64,000 bases of DNA from Podarcis raffonei (GCF_027172205.1 NC_070614.1:46014501-46078500); one strand, 5' to 3'; shown: positions 29,558-41,800, counted from the stretch's first letter. The notes: generated by a model from the sequence alone, not told the origin. Program-made: numbers and translations.

Positions 29558-32500
29558 ATGGTGAAGCTCTTGATGCTGCTGATGCTGCCTCACACAATGT
29601 GTGAAGTCAGGACAATGAAGTGCCCTGCAGCTGATCCAATCCTTGTGCCCCATGAATGGGGTCAAGTAGGAGACCTCTTCATTGGTGGGATTGTAAGTCA
29701 GACCACCTACCTTTTTGAAGAAGTTTTATTCAAGGAACATCCTTCTCAAGAGCTGTTTGACATTCCACAGTAAGCAAGAATATCCCTCTTTCCTCCCCTG
29801 TTTATTCTATGCTCCACTGAATCAGCGAAGAACAACATGTGTTGTCTAAAAAGAAATTCTATTTACAAATATTTATTTATTGAATTTATATATTAGTAAG
29901 CGACTGTCAACCCTCAAATCTCTTGTTAATCAAATAGAAGACAATTATAAATGTAGAGTGCCGCAACCCCTTAGTCGCTTTTGACTGGACTTAACTGCCC
30001 AGGGGTCCTTTACCTTGTTACCTTTACCATTGTATTTGTATTTGTATTTGTATTTGTATTTGTATTTGTATTTGTATATGTATATGTATATGCAGTGCTG
30101 TTTTCTAAAAAAAAAAATTGAAAATGTTTGGGGTATTCCCTTTTTGACTCAAGAAAATCACCAGTTTATAGTTCAAATAGGGAAAGATAAATACAATTAA
30201 TAAAATATGTACAAAGATTCACAAAATGTTTAGGGGTATGCATCCTCCTGTGTCCCCCCAGAAAAAAGCACTTGGTATATGCATATATATATGCAAACTA
30301 TTTGAAACGCAAGTGAACAGACAGCTAAATAAAACCAGCATATTGACAAAAGCATCGAGGACCCCTGCAGCACCTTCAAGACTTAACAATAGTCGATTCC
30401 ACAAGCTTTTCTGGACTCCCCATCATGTTTAGCAGATGAGTCTTTATCAATAGTATAGTTTCAGGTTTATAGGAATACATATAGATATGTAAATGCAGAG
30501 AGGAATGGTGCAGGAGTGCCATCAGAGGGAAAGGAAATGCCAAAAAGTGCAGACAATGAAAATGACATAATTAATGTAAAGATAACAAATTACTCATAAG
30601 TCTATGAAATAAGTTCATTCTGCTAGGATGCTTAGAGCTGAAAGTGCAGAGGAGAAAAAGGCAGAAGCCAGTCTCATGCATTAAAATATTCCCACCTCTC
30701 TTTTTATATCTTCCTTATTGACAGAATAAAAATCAAGTTCTATCAGAACATCCTGGCCTTGGTGTTTGCGATAAAAGAGATCAATGACAATCCGAAGATC
30801 TTGCCCAATGTCACCCTTGGTTTCCACATCTATGACAGCTATTTTAATGAGAGAATGACCTATCGAACCACATTGGACCTTCTCTTCAAATGGCAAAGAT
30901 TTGTCCCCAACTACAAATGTGACACTCAGAAAAACCTCATGGCTGTGATTGGGGGACTTACTTCTGAAATCTCTATCCAAATGGAAAGTGTCTTAAGTCT
31001 CTACAGGATTCCACAGGTAGAATCAGTGCATAGGAGAATGTGGAGAAGTTTCTTTTGACACATTTTGTTTAGAAAGAATAGAGAAATATTAGTGTGATAG
31101 AGAAATAGCCTGAAAATTTCATTACTTCCCTATAACTAGAAATCAAGCCAGTATATTTTTAAAAACTAATTTGAACTGTGCCTACAAATTACAAAATAAG
31201 GAAATATTCTGCTAAATTATCATTTTCTTTTAGGTCACCTATGGCGCATTTGCTTCAGAGGAGAGTCAATCAATGCAGAAGTCTTTTTATACCATGGTCC
31301 CAAATGAAGACCTTGAATATGCAGGGATTATCCGGTTACTTCAGTACTTCAGATGGAAGTGGGTGGGGCTCTTTGTTGCCAAATATGACAGCGGAGAACA
31401 TTTTTTGAAGATCATGGAGCCATTGTTTTCCCAGAATGGAATCTGTTCAGCCTTCACAAAAAGAATCCCACTTCAAGCTCATATAGAAGATCTGGATAAA
31501 ATATCTGGTGAAATTGAAGGTATTTATGAAGGTCTCAGAGATGAAAAGGCCAGTACAGTTATCCTCTATGGAGATGATGGGGCAACTGCATGGCTGAGAA
31601 CAGCTGTCTCATTCAAACATAATAGAAACCTGCAAAACACATCATTTGCGAAGGTCTGGATCATGACAGCCAAGATAGATTTTGTATCTTTCGGATTTCA
31701 GAGAAACCTGGATTTTCGGCTATTCCAAGGTGCCCTTTCCTTTACAATTCACTCAGAAGAACTTCTAGAGTTCAACCAATTCCTCCAGAACATCGAAACA
31801 CACAGGACCAAAGCAGATGGCTTTTGGAAGGACTTCTGGGAGCAGGCATTTGACTGTCTCTGTCCTGATCCAGGTATGCCTGTCAAGGAAGATGGAATGT
31901 GTACTGGAGAGGAGAGGCTAGAAAGTCTCCCTGCAGGTGTTTTTGAAATGCGCATGACTGGGCAGAGCTACAGTATCTATAATGCTGCCTATGCTATAGC
32001 TCACACATTGCGCGCCATTTCCTCAACCAGATCCCCACACAGAACAGTGACCGTTGGTTACAGTGTTGGATTTCCATCTCTGCAGCCTTGGCAGGTAATG
32101 TTGCAGAACCAAATATTCTCACGTCAATGGATCAATTAGCAGAAAGAACACCATAAGAAGTTCCTTATACAGAGTTTCAGACATCTGTTTCAGTATTGTG
32201 TCCAGTAGGGATTTGCAAACTTGGGTCTCCAGGTGTTTTTAGACTTCAATTCCCAGCATCCCTGACCACTGGTCCTGTTAGCTAGAGATGATTGGTCTTT
32301 TTGTCCAAAAGCAGCTGAAGAAGCAAGTTAGGAAAGCCCTGGGTGCTCCGATGGGCTATGGCTTTCCAGGGTTTGCGACAAGACCAGATTCCCAGTGTTA
32401 CCTGAAGATTCTGGCCATTGAATCTGGGACCTATCAATGTCAATTCATGTCAATGGAAAGATCAGCAGAAGGACAGGAGGTTGCTTTATACTAAGTTAGG

Positions 32501-35500
32501 CCTCACATCCATCTGTTTCAGTGTTCTGTACTCTGTCTAGTTTGGCCTCTACAGGGTTTGAGACAATATGAGATTCCCAGTATCACCGGAAGATTTTGGG
32601 GATTGAATCTGGGCATTTCCATGAAAGGAGATGCTGAACCAGGGAACTGCTACCCTTTACGGTCCTTCCTCTCATATATATATATATAAATACAGCTGAC
32701 AAATTATTCAGCATCTTAGTCACAGATACTCTTTTGTTGGTTTACATTTCATCTTGTAACTTGACCGTGGAATCTGTTTCAATTGGGAACCTCAAATAGC
32801 TTTATTCTTCTTTTTCTTTTTAAATAGATCAACTCATTTCTTCAAGGTGTTTCATTTAACAACTCAGCTGGAGAAACGGTATCATTTAATGATAACAGGG
32901 AAATGAGAGGAGGGTTTGATATCATGAATCTGGTCACATTCCCAAACACGTCTTTCCAGAGAGTGAAAGTTGGATGGGTGGGTCTCAGTGATAGAGGAGA
33001 TAAAGAGTTAATCATCAATGAGGACAAAATTCTATGGCACCAAAGTTTTAACCAGGTACGGATCGTAGTTACCAACCTGCAGAGAGTTTGCCTTCTTAGG
33101 TTCTGATTTATGTTCACATATTGATAAGCGTAAGATTGTCCTCTGGGTGGCAAATAGCAGAGCACTTCCACCCCCAACTCCTCTCATCTTTTTGTACAGG
33201 TGCTTCCCTTTTCTTTGTGCAATGAACCCTGCCACTCTGGTCATCAGAAGAAAAGGAAGGAAGGGGAAAAGTTTTGTTGCTATGATTGCACTCCATGCCC
33301 AGCGGGGAAGATTTCAAACCAGACTGGTAGGTAATGCCCTTGCAGCCTGATAACCACATAAGGAGACAGACCCACAGGCTTGGCTTGAGCTGGGCAACTT
33401 TTATTTAGTGAACATAACAAGATCAGCAGAGGAGAATAAATTAAAATGGCAGAACTATCTTGACCCAGAACTGTAGCCATTGGGTGACACACATGGCCTT
33501 TTCCAGGAAGAACCAGCACTTTTTTGTGGAGGGACACGGTGGGACGCGTACCCATAAACATTTTGTGTTGCCATGACCGACGGATGGATGGACCGGTGCC
33601 TGGGGAGGGAAGCTTGGAGTGGCTGTGGTGGAGGCGATGGAACTGCTTCTGCTTCTCCTCCTTTTGCCGGTCTCAGGCAGATCCCACCGCCACCGCCATT
33701 CCCATCCTTTGAGCACCGCTGCTTCCTCGTTTCCCTCGTCCTGAGTTTGAGAGGGTGTTGTGGGTAGGGAGGGGGGAGGGGGAGGGGAGCAGCCAAAATA
33801 AGAGTAACCCTAAACATTCTTTTGAAATAAATCACTGTCCAGAACTCAACAGAACTCAGTTCTGGTACCTCTCAGGTGTGCACCATTGCCATTCTAAGAG
33901 GATGAAGGAGGTGTTCAAGGTGAATTGAAGATGATTGAATCCTTGTCTCTCTGGTCAGTTTTAGAGCAGAGCCTTCAAAAATTATATCCTGGGAGGAAAA
34001 AGCCCTGCGAGAGGCATCATATTTGGAGGAAACTAAAAGCAAACTGAGGAACGGGGGGAGTAGGGGTGTGGCAACCCAGTGACAACCTATGCATACCCTG
34101 AAATTGACAGCAGCTATGTAAGAGAAAGCCTCAGGCCAGCAAAGGAAAGCATTTGCTACCCTACAATCTCTGGTCGCTTATTGATTTTGAAACCCTGCCT
34201 GACCCTGCTTTGCTTTGCAATTGTGCTAGCAGATTAATTGCTGCTTTACCAGAGGAAGTAAGAGTCCTCAGGTATCCAGCAACGACTGTGGGAGAGAGAA
34301 AAACAAAAACCCCGGCAAAGGAGGGACATCCCTGATAGTCTAGAATGCTCCTGTTGAAAGGATAGCAGCTGGCAGGCTGCAAGCAAAAGGAAGCAGAGAG
34401 AGGCCCCTGCACAAATGAACAAGTGTTACATGGGCTGGGAATCAAACCAAAAGGTTTGCTCCTTATGCATGAATTTATTATTTTGGTCACAGACCAGTTC
34501 CAGCTCACATACAAAATCAGGGACGTCATGAAACACAGTAGGGATACATTTAAATTAGCAGTTCAGTATAAGAGGGACAGTGCAGATATAGCAGCAGTTA
34601 AAAAAATATAAATTAGATCTTATTCACTATAATATAACGTGAAGTTGTCCTTTAAAACCTTAATCATGATGATAGCACAGCTTGTTCCCTATGTTTTATG
34701 GCAATCGCACAGAATTTGGTCACCTTTAACATGATTTCTGAATCTTTGTCCTCTACCAGAGATTTTAAACATTGGAGCTTGAACCCATTTGAAGATTTTT
34801 GCATAGAAGGGGGTGATAAATGCCGAGCGTACGTCCCCGTAGAAGCGACAGCGTAGCAAGGCATGAGAGACAGTTTCTACCTCCATCAAGCAGCAGGGAC
34901 AGACTCATTCTGCGTATGGTATACCCTGTTGGCTATTTGCAGTTTAGTAGCGCAGAGAGCTTGCTGGGGAGACCATGCATAAAAAAGTAAAGGACTCAAA
35001 AATAACTTAAACAAGGTTTTAATAAGAAAAACAAAAACTCCTTTTACACTAAATACATTAACAACCAAACCAGACCCAACCACCAACCCATCCCCCAGGG
35101 TAATGGGAGAGCTAGGTGCTGCTCCTTATATACTACACCCAAATGCTGACACACCTTAATCAAATACAACTCAGCAGCACCTGCTATGCTTCACAGCTGT
35201 AAAGCTGGGTCTCGTTATCTTACTCTGGCCCTTGCTCTGGCCCCTTAAAGACATACACATTGGGTGCAACAATGATGAACCTTTACATTTAAATAAACCA
35301 TTCAACATTTCCCCTGCGGTTCATCATTGTGGAACAAAAACATAAAGCATATTTTGTACATGTCTTTCATGTGTAACCTTTGGAAGTGCTTTAGTAAAAA
35401 TGTCCGCAATTTGATTGTCACCTGGAACATATTCAAATACAATCATTTCGTCAGCAATTAGTTTCTTTACAAACTGTAAACGTAACCTTAAGACTCTAGT

Positions 35501-38500
35501 GCGCTGCGTATTGGTCTCTGAACACAGGATAGCAAGTCCGCTCTGGGAATCAAGGTAAACTTTTACTGGTAGTGTTACTTGCATCTGTAGGTCTGCAAAT
35601 ACTTGCAGATACCGTTCTACATCACGAGTGGCCTGAACGCATGCACATAATTCACTCTCTGTTGTGGAGAGACAAATAATGGTTTGTGTCTGGGACTTCC
35701 ATTCAAATGGACAACCGTTATAACAAAACACCATACCAGACACACCCTTGCAATTATTTTGTTCCACTGCATGAGATGCATCGCAGAAAATTTCAAAACC
35801 TTTGTCAATACATGTTGTAAACTGCAACCTATAATGTTTGGTGTGTTTAAGGTACATTACCACTCTCTTAAGAGCAGAGAAACATTGTGTAGTAGGCTTT
35901 TCCACAAATTTTGCCAGAAAGTGAAAAGCATAAGTTATATCTGGTCTTGAGATTCTTTGAATGAAATTTAGCTTGCCTATAGCAGAACGATACAAAGTTT
36001 TGTTAGGAAATGGCTTATCTTCACCTGTAAAGGTGAAACCACACACCATAGGCGTTTCCTTGCCATTTGCATTTTCTAAACATAGCATTTCAACAAGATC
36101 ATCAATTTTTGCAGTTTGATGAACCAGAAAAGATCCATTTTTGCCTTTCTCAATTTGCATGGATAAGTAATTTTTAGCTATGCCTAATTCCACCACATCA
36201 AATTTCTTCTGTAACTGTGATACTACCAGTTCATATTCCTGTTTAGTTTTTGTAGAAATTAACACGTCATCTACATACACACATATTTTTGTTACAGAGT
36301 TTGCCCTTTCCTTTATAAACACACAGTTGTCTGCCTTTCCTTGTGAAAAACCAATATCCAGCAATTCTTTTGCTAAAGTTTGGTGCCAATTCCTTCCACT
36401 TTGGTGCAGACCATAAAGGGATTTATTTAATTTGCATACCAAACCTTCAGCGGCGTCTATGCCTTCAGGAACACGCATAAAAATTTGTTCTTTTAAATCT
36501 GCAAACAAATATGCAGTTTTTATATCTAGGTGATAAACAGAATGTCCACGTTGTGATGCATCTTTTAACAAAAGCTTAACTGTTTCATATTTTACGCTTG
36601 GTGAATAACACAAATCATAATCTTCGCCTGGAATTTGTTGAAAACCCCTAGCAACTAGTCTTGCTTTGTACCTTACAACTTCATTTTTGTCATTCATTTT
36701 AACTCTATAAACCCATTTTGAATCAATAAGTCTCATATCTGGGGTTTGTGGTACAAGAGACCAAGTGTTATGCTCTTTTAAAGAAGCTATCTCAGAGTTC
36801 ATAGCTTTATACCAATTTGCAGCTTGTTGCTTAGGTAATTTCTGAACATCATTGTAGCTTTTTGGCTCAAAAACTGCCTTATTGGCATACACAGTATTAA
36901 AATGTTCATCTGCAAAACGTTGTGGCTTCTGTCTCTTTCTATCTGAACGTCTCAGTCCGGAAGGAGAGTCAGACTCCTCAGACTTAATGGGACTAAGTGA
37001 ACCACTAGTTTCAGGTTGTAAATCATTGTCCGATTGAAGAGATGCCTGTAGGCTAAGCTCACAGTCAGAAAACTCAAGAGAATCTAACTTCCCCTCGGGT
37101 GCCTGTGACTTTAAATCATCAAACAAATCAGATTCAACAGACTTTTTGTCTTTTTCCATTAATTCAGAAGCACCATTTCCTGCTGCTGCTGCTGCTGCTT
37201 CTTCCTCTTCTTCCTCAGTATTATCTATACCATCAGTATCTTGGAAGACAGCAACTCCATTCCAATTTACAGTTTGTATCATGCTTCTGGTAATATGAAA
37301 TTTGCCAGTTGCTGGTATGTAAATTCTGTACGCCCCCTGCTGGTAGCCCATTAATTTTCCCTGGACACTACGTTCACCCAATTTCTGCTTAGCAGGATAA
37401 TGCATAATTACATCTGAACCCCAAATGCGTAGGTATTTCAGATTAGGGCGTTTTTTAAACAGCTTCTCATAGGGGGTGACATCTAAACCAGAATGATAAC
37501 TGCGATTTTTAACATAACAAAAAGCATTAAGCGCTTCAGCCCAAAAGTCTTTGGGCAGATTAGCATCGTGCAGATACGTTTTAACCCCTGCCTGTAGGTC
37601 ACGCTGCACAACTTCAACAAGCCCATTTTGCCAGGGACTTCGGGGGCAAGATAACTCATGAGTAGTCCCCTGCGCTTCCAGGAATTTCTCAAAATCCTCA
37701 GAAACAAATTCCCCGCCCCGGTCAGAAAACAGGTTCTTAATTGATTTGTTAAAGTGCGTTTTTACCCAGTTGCAAAAAACTTTGTACTTCTCAAATGCTT
37801 GGGACTTCTCAGCTATTGCATAAGTCCAACAATATCTACTATACTGGTCTATCAGAGTAAGCCAGTACTTAGAACCTCCTAATGATGGTGGGAGTGGCCC
37901 AACTAAATCACAATGTACACGCTCAAATGGCTCAGTTACTTTCCTATCTGAGCACCTACCCTTGCGTGCAACCTTAATCTTATTCTTGCAACAGGATAGA
38001 CATTGCATAAAGAATTTACATGGTTTTAAGTTGAGGCCATTAACAATATTCTTTGTCTTAATTACATCAGCAAAATTCAGGTGTCCCAGAATTCTGTGCG
38101 CCTCATGGACACACCCGGAATGAGGCCTTACATTCCTCAACCCCTGGCTTGACTGTGCTGCTCTGCAATTTATAGGTGATTGGGAGTAGGTGCGAAAATA
38201 CAGTCTATATAAACCATCAGATTCCCGGGCATATAATAGACGTTTGTTCCCATCGAAAAACTCACACATTGACTTTAAGAAACGCACAGTTATGCCTTGA
38301 CGAGCAAAGCACCTTACTGACAATAAATTGTCCACTGACGGGCAGTAAATGCAGTTCGCTATTGTAATGTTTAAAGAGTCAAGTTTAACAGTACCCCTGC
38401 CAAGCGACTGCAAGACTTGTGAATTGGCTAAATGTACATTACCAATTTCCTCTTCGAAAGAAATAAACAAGCTTCGATCATTGCAAACGTGCTGAGATGC

Positions 38501-41150
38501 TCCTGAGTCCACAACAAAAGACTTCCACTTGGCACGTTTAAGTCTTTTACGATCTGTTGTCCTAGCATGGAAAACTCGCGGCTCGTTTCTGTCTCTACTA
38601 TACGATGTCGGCTGCTGGGCTGACAACCGTGACTGACGAACAGAAACAGGCTTGGGAGTACTTTGCTTTCTTTTGGATCTGCAGTCCTTTGCAAAATGTC
38701 CTTGTTTATTGCAGAACCAACAACGCTTGGCAGCTTTAAATGCAGTTGTATCACCACAGGTTTGCATATGGCGTTCCTCATTACTTCTGGAAATAGGAGT
38801 GCTTATGGCACAAGCCTCCCTTCTGTCCAACTCGCCCATTAATCTTGCCGTTACCCCTTCCACAGTTAATTGTGCTGGTGGAACGGCAGATATCTGGCTA
38901 GCTATACCATCAAAGTCCTCATTAAGGGAACATAGAATGATAAAAACATACTGAATATCAGGTATCTCCATGTCCCTTCGAATTAATTCGCAGCGTATTG
39001 CCTCCAGAAGTCTCAAGTGTGCTGCCAAATCACCACCAGGCTGCAACTTCGTCTGGTACAACTGCTTGAAAAACGTCAATGCAGATGCTGACTCTTTTCT
39101 AACATGCACTGCTGCAAGACTGTCCCACATTTCTTTGGCAGTTTTCTTATTTCTTATATAGACTACTTGCTGGTCACTGACTGCCAAATTAATTATCGCC
39201 CTGGCTTTTGCATCTCCTTTTGACCAAGCATTAGTTACAGGGTCAGGAGGGTCATCAGTTACATAGGTCCATACTTCTCTAGAGGTCAAAAGCGCCTCCA
39301 CCCGAAAAGACCATAAACTGTAGTTCTCATCTGTTAGCTGTGGGAAGACCAGAGCCTTCTCAGCTTCAGGAACCCGGTCAACCATTCTGGAACTCTTCCA
39401 GACCCACAGAACTACGCTAACAGGAGAAGGAGTTTTCAAACCTTTCTCAGAGTCCAAAAATATGCAGTCATCCACTCAGCAGCTGGGCCCATAACCAAAG
39501 ATGTTGGCTATTTGCAGTTTAGTAGCGCAGAGAGCTTGCTGGGGAGACCATGCATAAAAAAGTAAAGGACTCAAAAATAACTTAAACAAGGTTTTAATAA
39601 GAAAAACAAAAACTCCTTTTACACTAAATACATTAACAACCAAACCAGACCCAACCACCAACCCATCCCCCAGGGTAATGGGAGAGCTAGGTGCTGCTCC
39701 TTATATACTACACCCAAATGCTGACACACCTTAATCAAATACAACTCAGAAGCACCTGCTATGCTTCACAGCTGTAAAGCTGGGTCTCGTTATCTTACTC
39801 TGGCCCTTGCTCTGGCCCCTTAAAGACATACACATTGGGTGCAACAATGATGAACCTTTACATTTAAATAAACCATTCAACATACCCTCGAATCTGCCCA
39901 GCAATAAGGCAGATGGCAGCATGTTGAATTTAGCAAGGGTGAATGACCATCTCTATTTGGGTATTTGTAATTTAGACAAATATATTGCTGGGGTAAACCC
40001 TCTCCCATTGCCTTTTATTGCTGGGTGTTTATTCATCTGATACAACTTTTAAATGTGACAGTAGGTTCACTACTGGTTGGTGTGCTGTCTCTCATGGCCC
40101 ACGTGCCACAAATGTGCCTCGGCAGCCAGTGCTGCTGGGGTGGAACAGCCATAATATACAATTCATCACAATACATGGTTCATTCAATGGGCCAGGTCAG
40201 ATGAGTCAGAATTGAATTTCTATTTAAGCTTTTCTTTATGTTTCTCAGATATGGATGCATGTTCCAATTGCCCAGAAGATCAGTATCCAAACAAGAAGAG
40301 AAATGGATGCATCCCCAAAGCAATATGTTTTCTGTCCTATGAAGAACCTTTAGGGATCATTTTAGCCTCTGTTTGTATCTTATGTTCTTTGATTACTGCT
40401 TTGGTGTTGGCTATTTTTATCCAGCACAAGGATACCCCCATAGTCATAGCCAACAACCGAGAGCTTACCTACACTCTCCTGGTCTCCCTCCTGCTCTGCT
40501 TCCTCTCCTCTTTGCTTTTCCTCGGCCAACCTGGAAAAGTGACTTGCCTTCTCCAACAACCTGCTTTTGGCATCATCTTCTCTGTAGCTGTTTCTTGTGT
40601 GTTGGCCAAGACTATCATTGTTTCTCTAGCATTCATAGCCACAAAGCCAGGATCTATGATGAAGAAATGGGTGGGAAAGAGACTGGCCCATTCTATTGTC
40701 CTTTCAGCTTCCCTCATTCAGGTGGGTATCTGTACTCTGTGGCTGATAACATCTCCCCCCTTCCCTGATCTAGACATGAATTCAGTAGCTGAAGAAACCA
40801 TTGCGCAATGTAACGTTGGGTCTGTCACCATGTTCTATTGTGTCTTAGGCTACATGGGACTCTTGGCCCTCACCAGCTTCATTGTGGCCTTCCTGGCCCG
40901 CAAGTTACCTGACAGTTTTAATGAAGCCCAGTTCATCACCTTCAGTATGTTAGCATTTTGCAGTGTTTGGATCTCTTTTGTTCCAACCTACCTGAGCACA
41001 AAAGGGAAACACATGGTGGCTGTGGAGATCTTCTCCATCTTGGCCTCCAGTGCTGGGTTACTGGGTTGTATCTTTTCCCCAAAATGCTACATCATGGTGC
41101 TGAGGCCTGAACTGAACAGCAGGGATCAATTAATACGAAGAAAGGATTAA
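29558..41150 (+). CDS. Vomeronasal type-2 receptor, V2R-B (complete, 6 exons)
   Basis: Pheromone-type family C GPCR. Exons: 29558-29769, 30725-31016, 31234-32094, 32828-33055, 33200-33326, 40249-41150. They total 2622 bp, 873 residues, open in frame with consensus splice sites. Signal peptide [15 protein letters not shown]. Venus-flytrap domain in exons 1-4, Cys-rich linker around residues 532-600, seven-helix domain in the rest of exon 6. Exons 1-5 are nearly identical to V2R-C (for example S/Y in 'DKIxGE' and E/Q in 'NIxTHRT'). Exon 6 differs more. Intron 5 is 6.9 kb because it holds a Copia element in antisense orientation. Whether that affects splicing cannot be told from sequence. The 'aataaatctattt' present after A and C is shortened here. 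Confidence 0.92.
29896..30028. mobile_element. SINE 3' remnant in V2R-B intron 1
   Basis: 'agtgccgcaaccccttagtc', 'gactggacttaactgcccag' and 'ggtcctttacc' match the tail of Sauria-type SINEs. The same remnant occurs in C (about 46256-46389) and D (about 59763-59892), so it is ancestral to B-D. Confidence 0.6.
30029..30092. repeat. (TTTGTA)n/(TATGTA)n microsatellite, V2R-B intron 1
   Basis: About nine hexamers of 'tttgta' then three of 'tatgta'. Homologous to 46387-46426 and 59897-60010, which have diverged motifs. Confidence 0.8.
32150..32660. mobile_element. Foldback and SINE remnants in V2R-B intron 3
   Basis: About 32205-32295 matches one arm and the centre of the foldback family ('ccctgaccactggtcctgtt', 'agctagagatgat'). 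32310-32660 holds two overlapping MIR/CORE-like remnants ('ggctatggctttccagggtt', 'ggggattgaatctgggc'). The same arrangement exists in C at about 48480-48995. Confidence 0.45.
33514..33837. mobile_element. hAT-like non-autonomous element in V2R-B intron 5
   Basis: Orthologue of 22700-22975, with ends 'cagcactttttt' and 'aaataaatcactg'. GC-rich interior. Nearly identical to 49851-50174 in V2R-C. Confidence 0.5.
34927..35307 (-). repeat. 3' LTR of the Copia element
   Basis: 381 bp, matching 39502-39882 except for 'cagcagcacc' here against 'cagaagcacc' there (by eye). Confidence 0.93.
35324..39475 (-). CDS. Copia element Gag-Pol polyprotein
   Basis: One open frame of 1383 codons. Order is the Copia order, with integrase before reverse transcriptase. 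Gag region about 40-240; CCHC knuckle '[14 protein letters not shown]' at 252-265; protease '[11 protein letters not shown]' at about 321-331; integrase zinc region starting 'HRILGHLNF' (about 460) and core with '[12 protein letters not shown]', 'FSDRGGEF' and '[10 protein letters not shown]' (about 520-625). A Glu/Ala-rich linker follows. Reverse transcriptase has '[11 protein letters not shown]', 'LDIKTAYLF' and '[10 protein letters not shown]'; RNase H has '[10 protein letters not shown]' and ends '[11 protein letters not shown]'. It looks whole. It serves the element only. Confidence 0.95.
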   Translation of the reverse strand: MDDCIFLDSEKGLKTPSPVSVVLWVWKSSRMVDRVPEAEKALVFPQLTDENYSLWSFRVEALLTSREVWTYVTDDPPDPVTNAWSKGDAKARAIINLAVSDQQVVYIRNKKTAKEMWDSLAAVHVRKESASALTFFKQLYQTKLQPGGDLAAHLRLLEAIRCELIRRDMEIPDIQYVFIILCSLNEDFDGIASQISAVPPAQLTVEGVTARLMGELDRREACAISTPISRSNEERHMQTCGDTTAFKAAKRCWFCNKQGHFAKDCRSKRKQSTPKPVSVRQSRLSAQQPTSYSRDRNEPRVFHARTTDRKRLKRAKWKSFVVDSGASQHVCNDRSLFISFEEEIGNVHLANSQVLQSLGRGTVKLDSLNITIANCIYCPSVDNLLSVRCFARQGITVRFLKSMCEFFDGNKRLLYARESDGLYRLYFRTYSQSPINCRAAQSSQGLRNVRPHSGCVHEAHRILGHLNFADVIKTKNIVNGLNLKPCKFFMQCLSCCKNKIKVARKGRCSDRKVTEPFERVHCDLVGPLPPSLGGSKYWLTLIDQYSRYCWTYAIAEKSQAFEKYKVFCNWVKTHFNKSIKNLFSDRGGEFVSEDFEKFLEAQGTTHELSCPRSPWQNGLVEVVQRDLQAGVKTYLHDANLPKDFWAEALNAFCYVKNRSYHSGLDVTPYEKLFKKRPNLKYLRIWGSDVIMHYPAKQKLGERSVQGKLMGYQQGAYRIYIPATGKFHITRSMIQTVNWNGVAVFQDTDGIDNTEEEEEEAAAAAAGNGASELMEKDKKSVESDLFDDLKSQAPEGKLDSLEFSDCELSLQASLQSDNDLQPETSGSLSPIKSEESDSPSGLRRSDRKRQKPQRFADEHFNTVYANKAVFEPKSYNDVQKLPKQQAANWYKAMNSEIASLKEHNTWSLVPQTPDMRLIDSKWVYRVKMNDKNEVVRYKARLVARGFQQIPGEDYDLCYSPSVKYETVKLLLKDASQRGHSVYHLDIKTAYLFADLKEQIFMRVPEGIDAAEGLVCKLNKSLYGLHQSGRNWHQTLAKELLDIGFSQGKADNCVFIKERANSVTKICVYVDDVLISTKTKQEYELVVSQLQKKFDVVELGIAKNYLSMQIEKGKNGSFLVHQTAKIDDLVEMLCLENANGKETPMVCGFTFTGEDKPFPNKTLYRSAIGKLNFIQRISRPDITYAFHFLAKFVEKPTTQCFSALKRVVMYLKHTKHYRLQFTTCIDKGFEIFCDASHAVEQNNCKGVSGMVFCYNGCPFEWKSQTQTIICLSTTESELCACVQATRDVERYLQVFADLQMQVTLPVKVYLDSQSGLAILCSETNTQRTRVLRLRLQFVKKLIADEMIVFEYVPGDNQIADIFTKALPKVTHERHVQNMLYVFVPQ
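39482..39496 (-). other. Copia primer-binding site (initiator tRNA-Met anticodon-arm type)
   Basis: The + strand 'gctgggcccataacc' equals the anticodon-arm sequence of vertebrate initiator tRNA-Met. The element's RNA therefore complements it, 5 bases from the 5' LTR. Drosophila copia is known to prime from a half-length initiator tRNA-Met cut in the anticodon loop, and this site fits that mechanism. Confidence 0.75.
39502..39882 (-). repeat. 5' LTR of the Copia element
   Basis: 381 bp copy adjacent to the primer site, near-identical to 34927-35307. Confidence 0.93.
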
Positions 41151-41800
41151 GCCATCTGTCTTGACTCACTACCCTTCACTACCCTAGGGTCTCCTGGAGA
41201 AGGCAATTGGGAGAAAATACATGCATACAACATTAGTTATAGACATTCGCTTTAAAGTTATGACTGCATTTCTCTACAAAGTATAAGCTGCATTTCAATT
41301 TGACATGTCCACATGCATATTTTTGATTTCCACTCAAGCCTTAATTGGACATTGGTAGCTGTAATGGGTTCCTTCATTTCTGTATCAGAATTTCTCATTT
41401 TATCAGTTGAAAATCTATTTCTGTTTTAATACGTGTGTTGTGGTTTCTTTCTATTTCTTTTCCCTGGGAGTGTTTTTTAACAAAAAGATGTTGTGGTTGG
41501 ATGAAACTGTCAGTATCATTTCCCTCAGTTTCTTGTTCTTTCGTACTTTAGAACTTGAATCCAGTTTTAATTTCCAAAGCAAATTGCAACATACTCATAT
41601 TTTTTTAAAAAAAAATCATCATGATTTTTTCCTGTGTTTTAGGGGTCATTTATCCTGATAGAAACATTTCTGTATCCAATATTTCATATAATGTATTTTC
41701 ATGTTATTTCTGTAAATATATGCATTTGTTGCATATTTCCCCCATGATTCTTTTTTAAATAAGTAAACAGAAGTGTAACACAGAATGGGATAGGAAAACA
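41151..41800 (+). other. 3' flank/3' UTR of V2R-B
   Basis: Homologous to the A and C flanks. The AATAAA seen at 24941 (A) and about 53213 (C) is lost through a small deletion ('agttgaaaatctatttctg'). No obvious substitute within 300 bp of the stop was seen. Confidence 0.45.

Larger units (their letters stand above)
34927..39882 (-). mobile_element. Ty1/Copia LTR element, whole-looking, very young
   Basis: 4956 bp, antisense to V2R-B inside its intron 5. LTRs of 381 bp (34927-35307 and 39502-39882) begin TGTT and end AACA; by eye they differ at one position. A 5-bp target duplication 'taccc' lies at 34922-34926 and 39883-39887. A single long polyprotein frame fills the interior. Intron 5 of V2R-C at about 51634 has the unoccupied site ('gtataccctcgaatc'), so it inserted after the B/C duplication. 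Copia elements are scarce in amniotes, which makes a whole-looking one notable. Confidence 0.95.
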
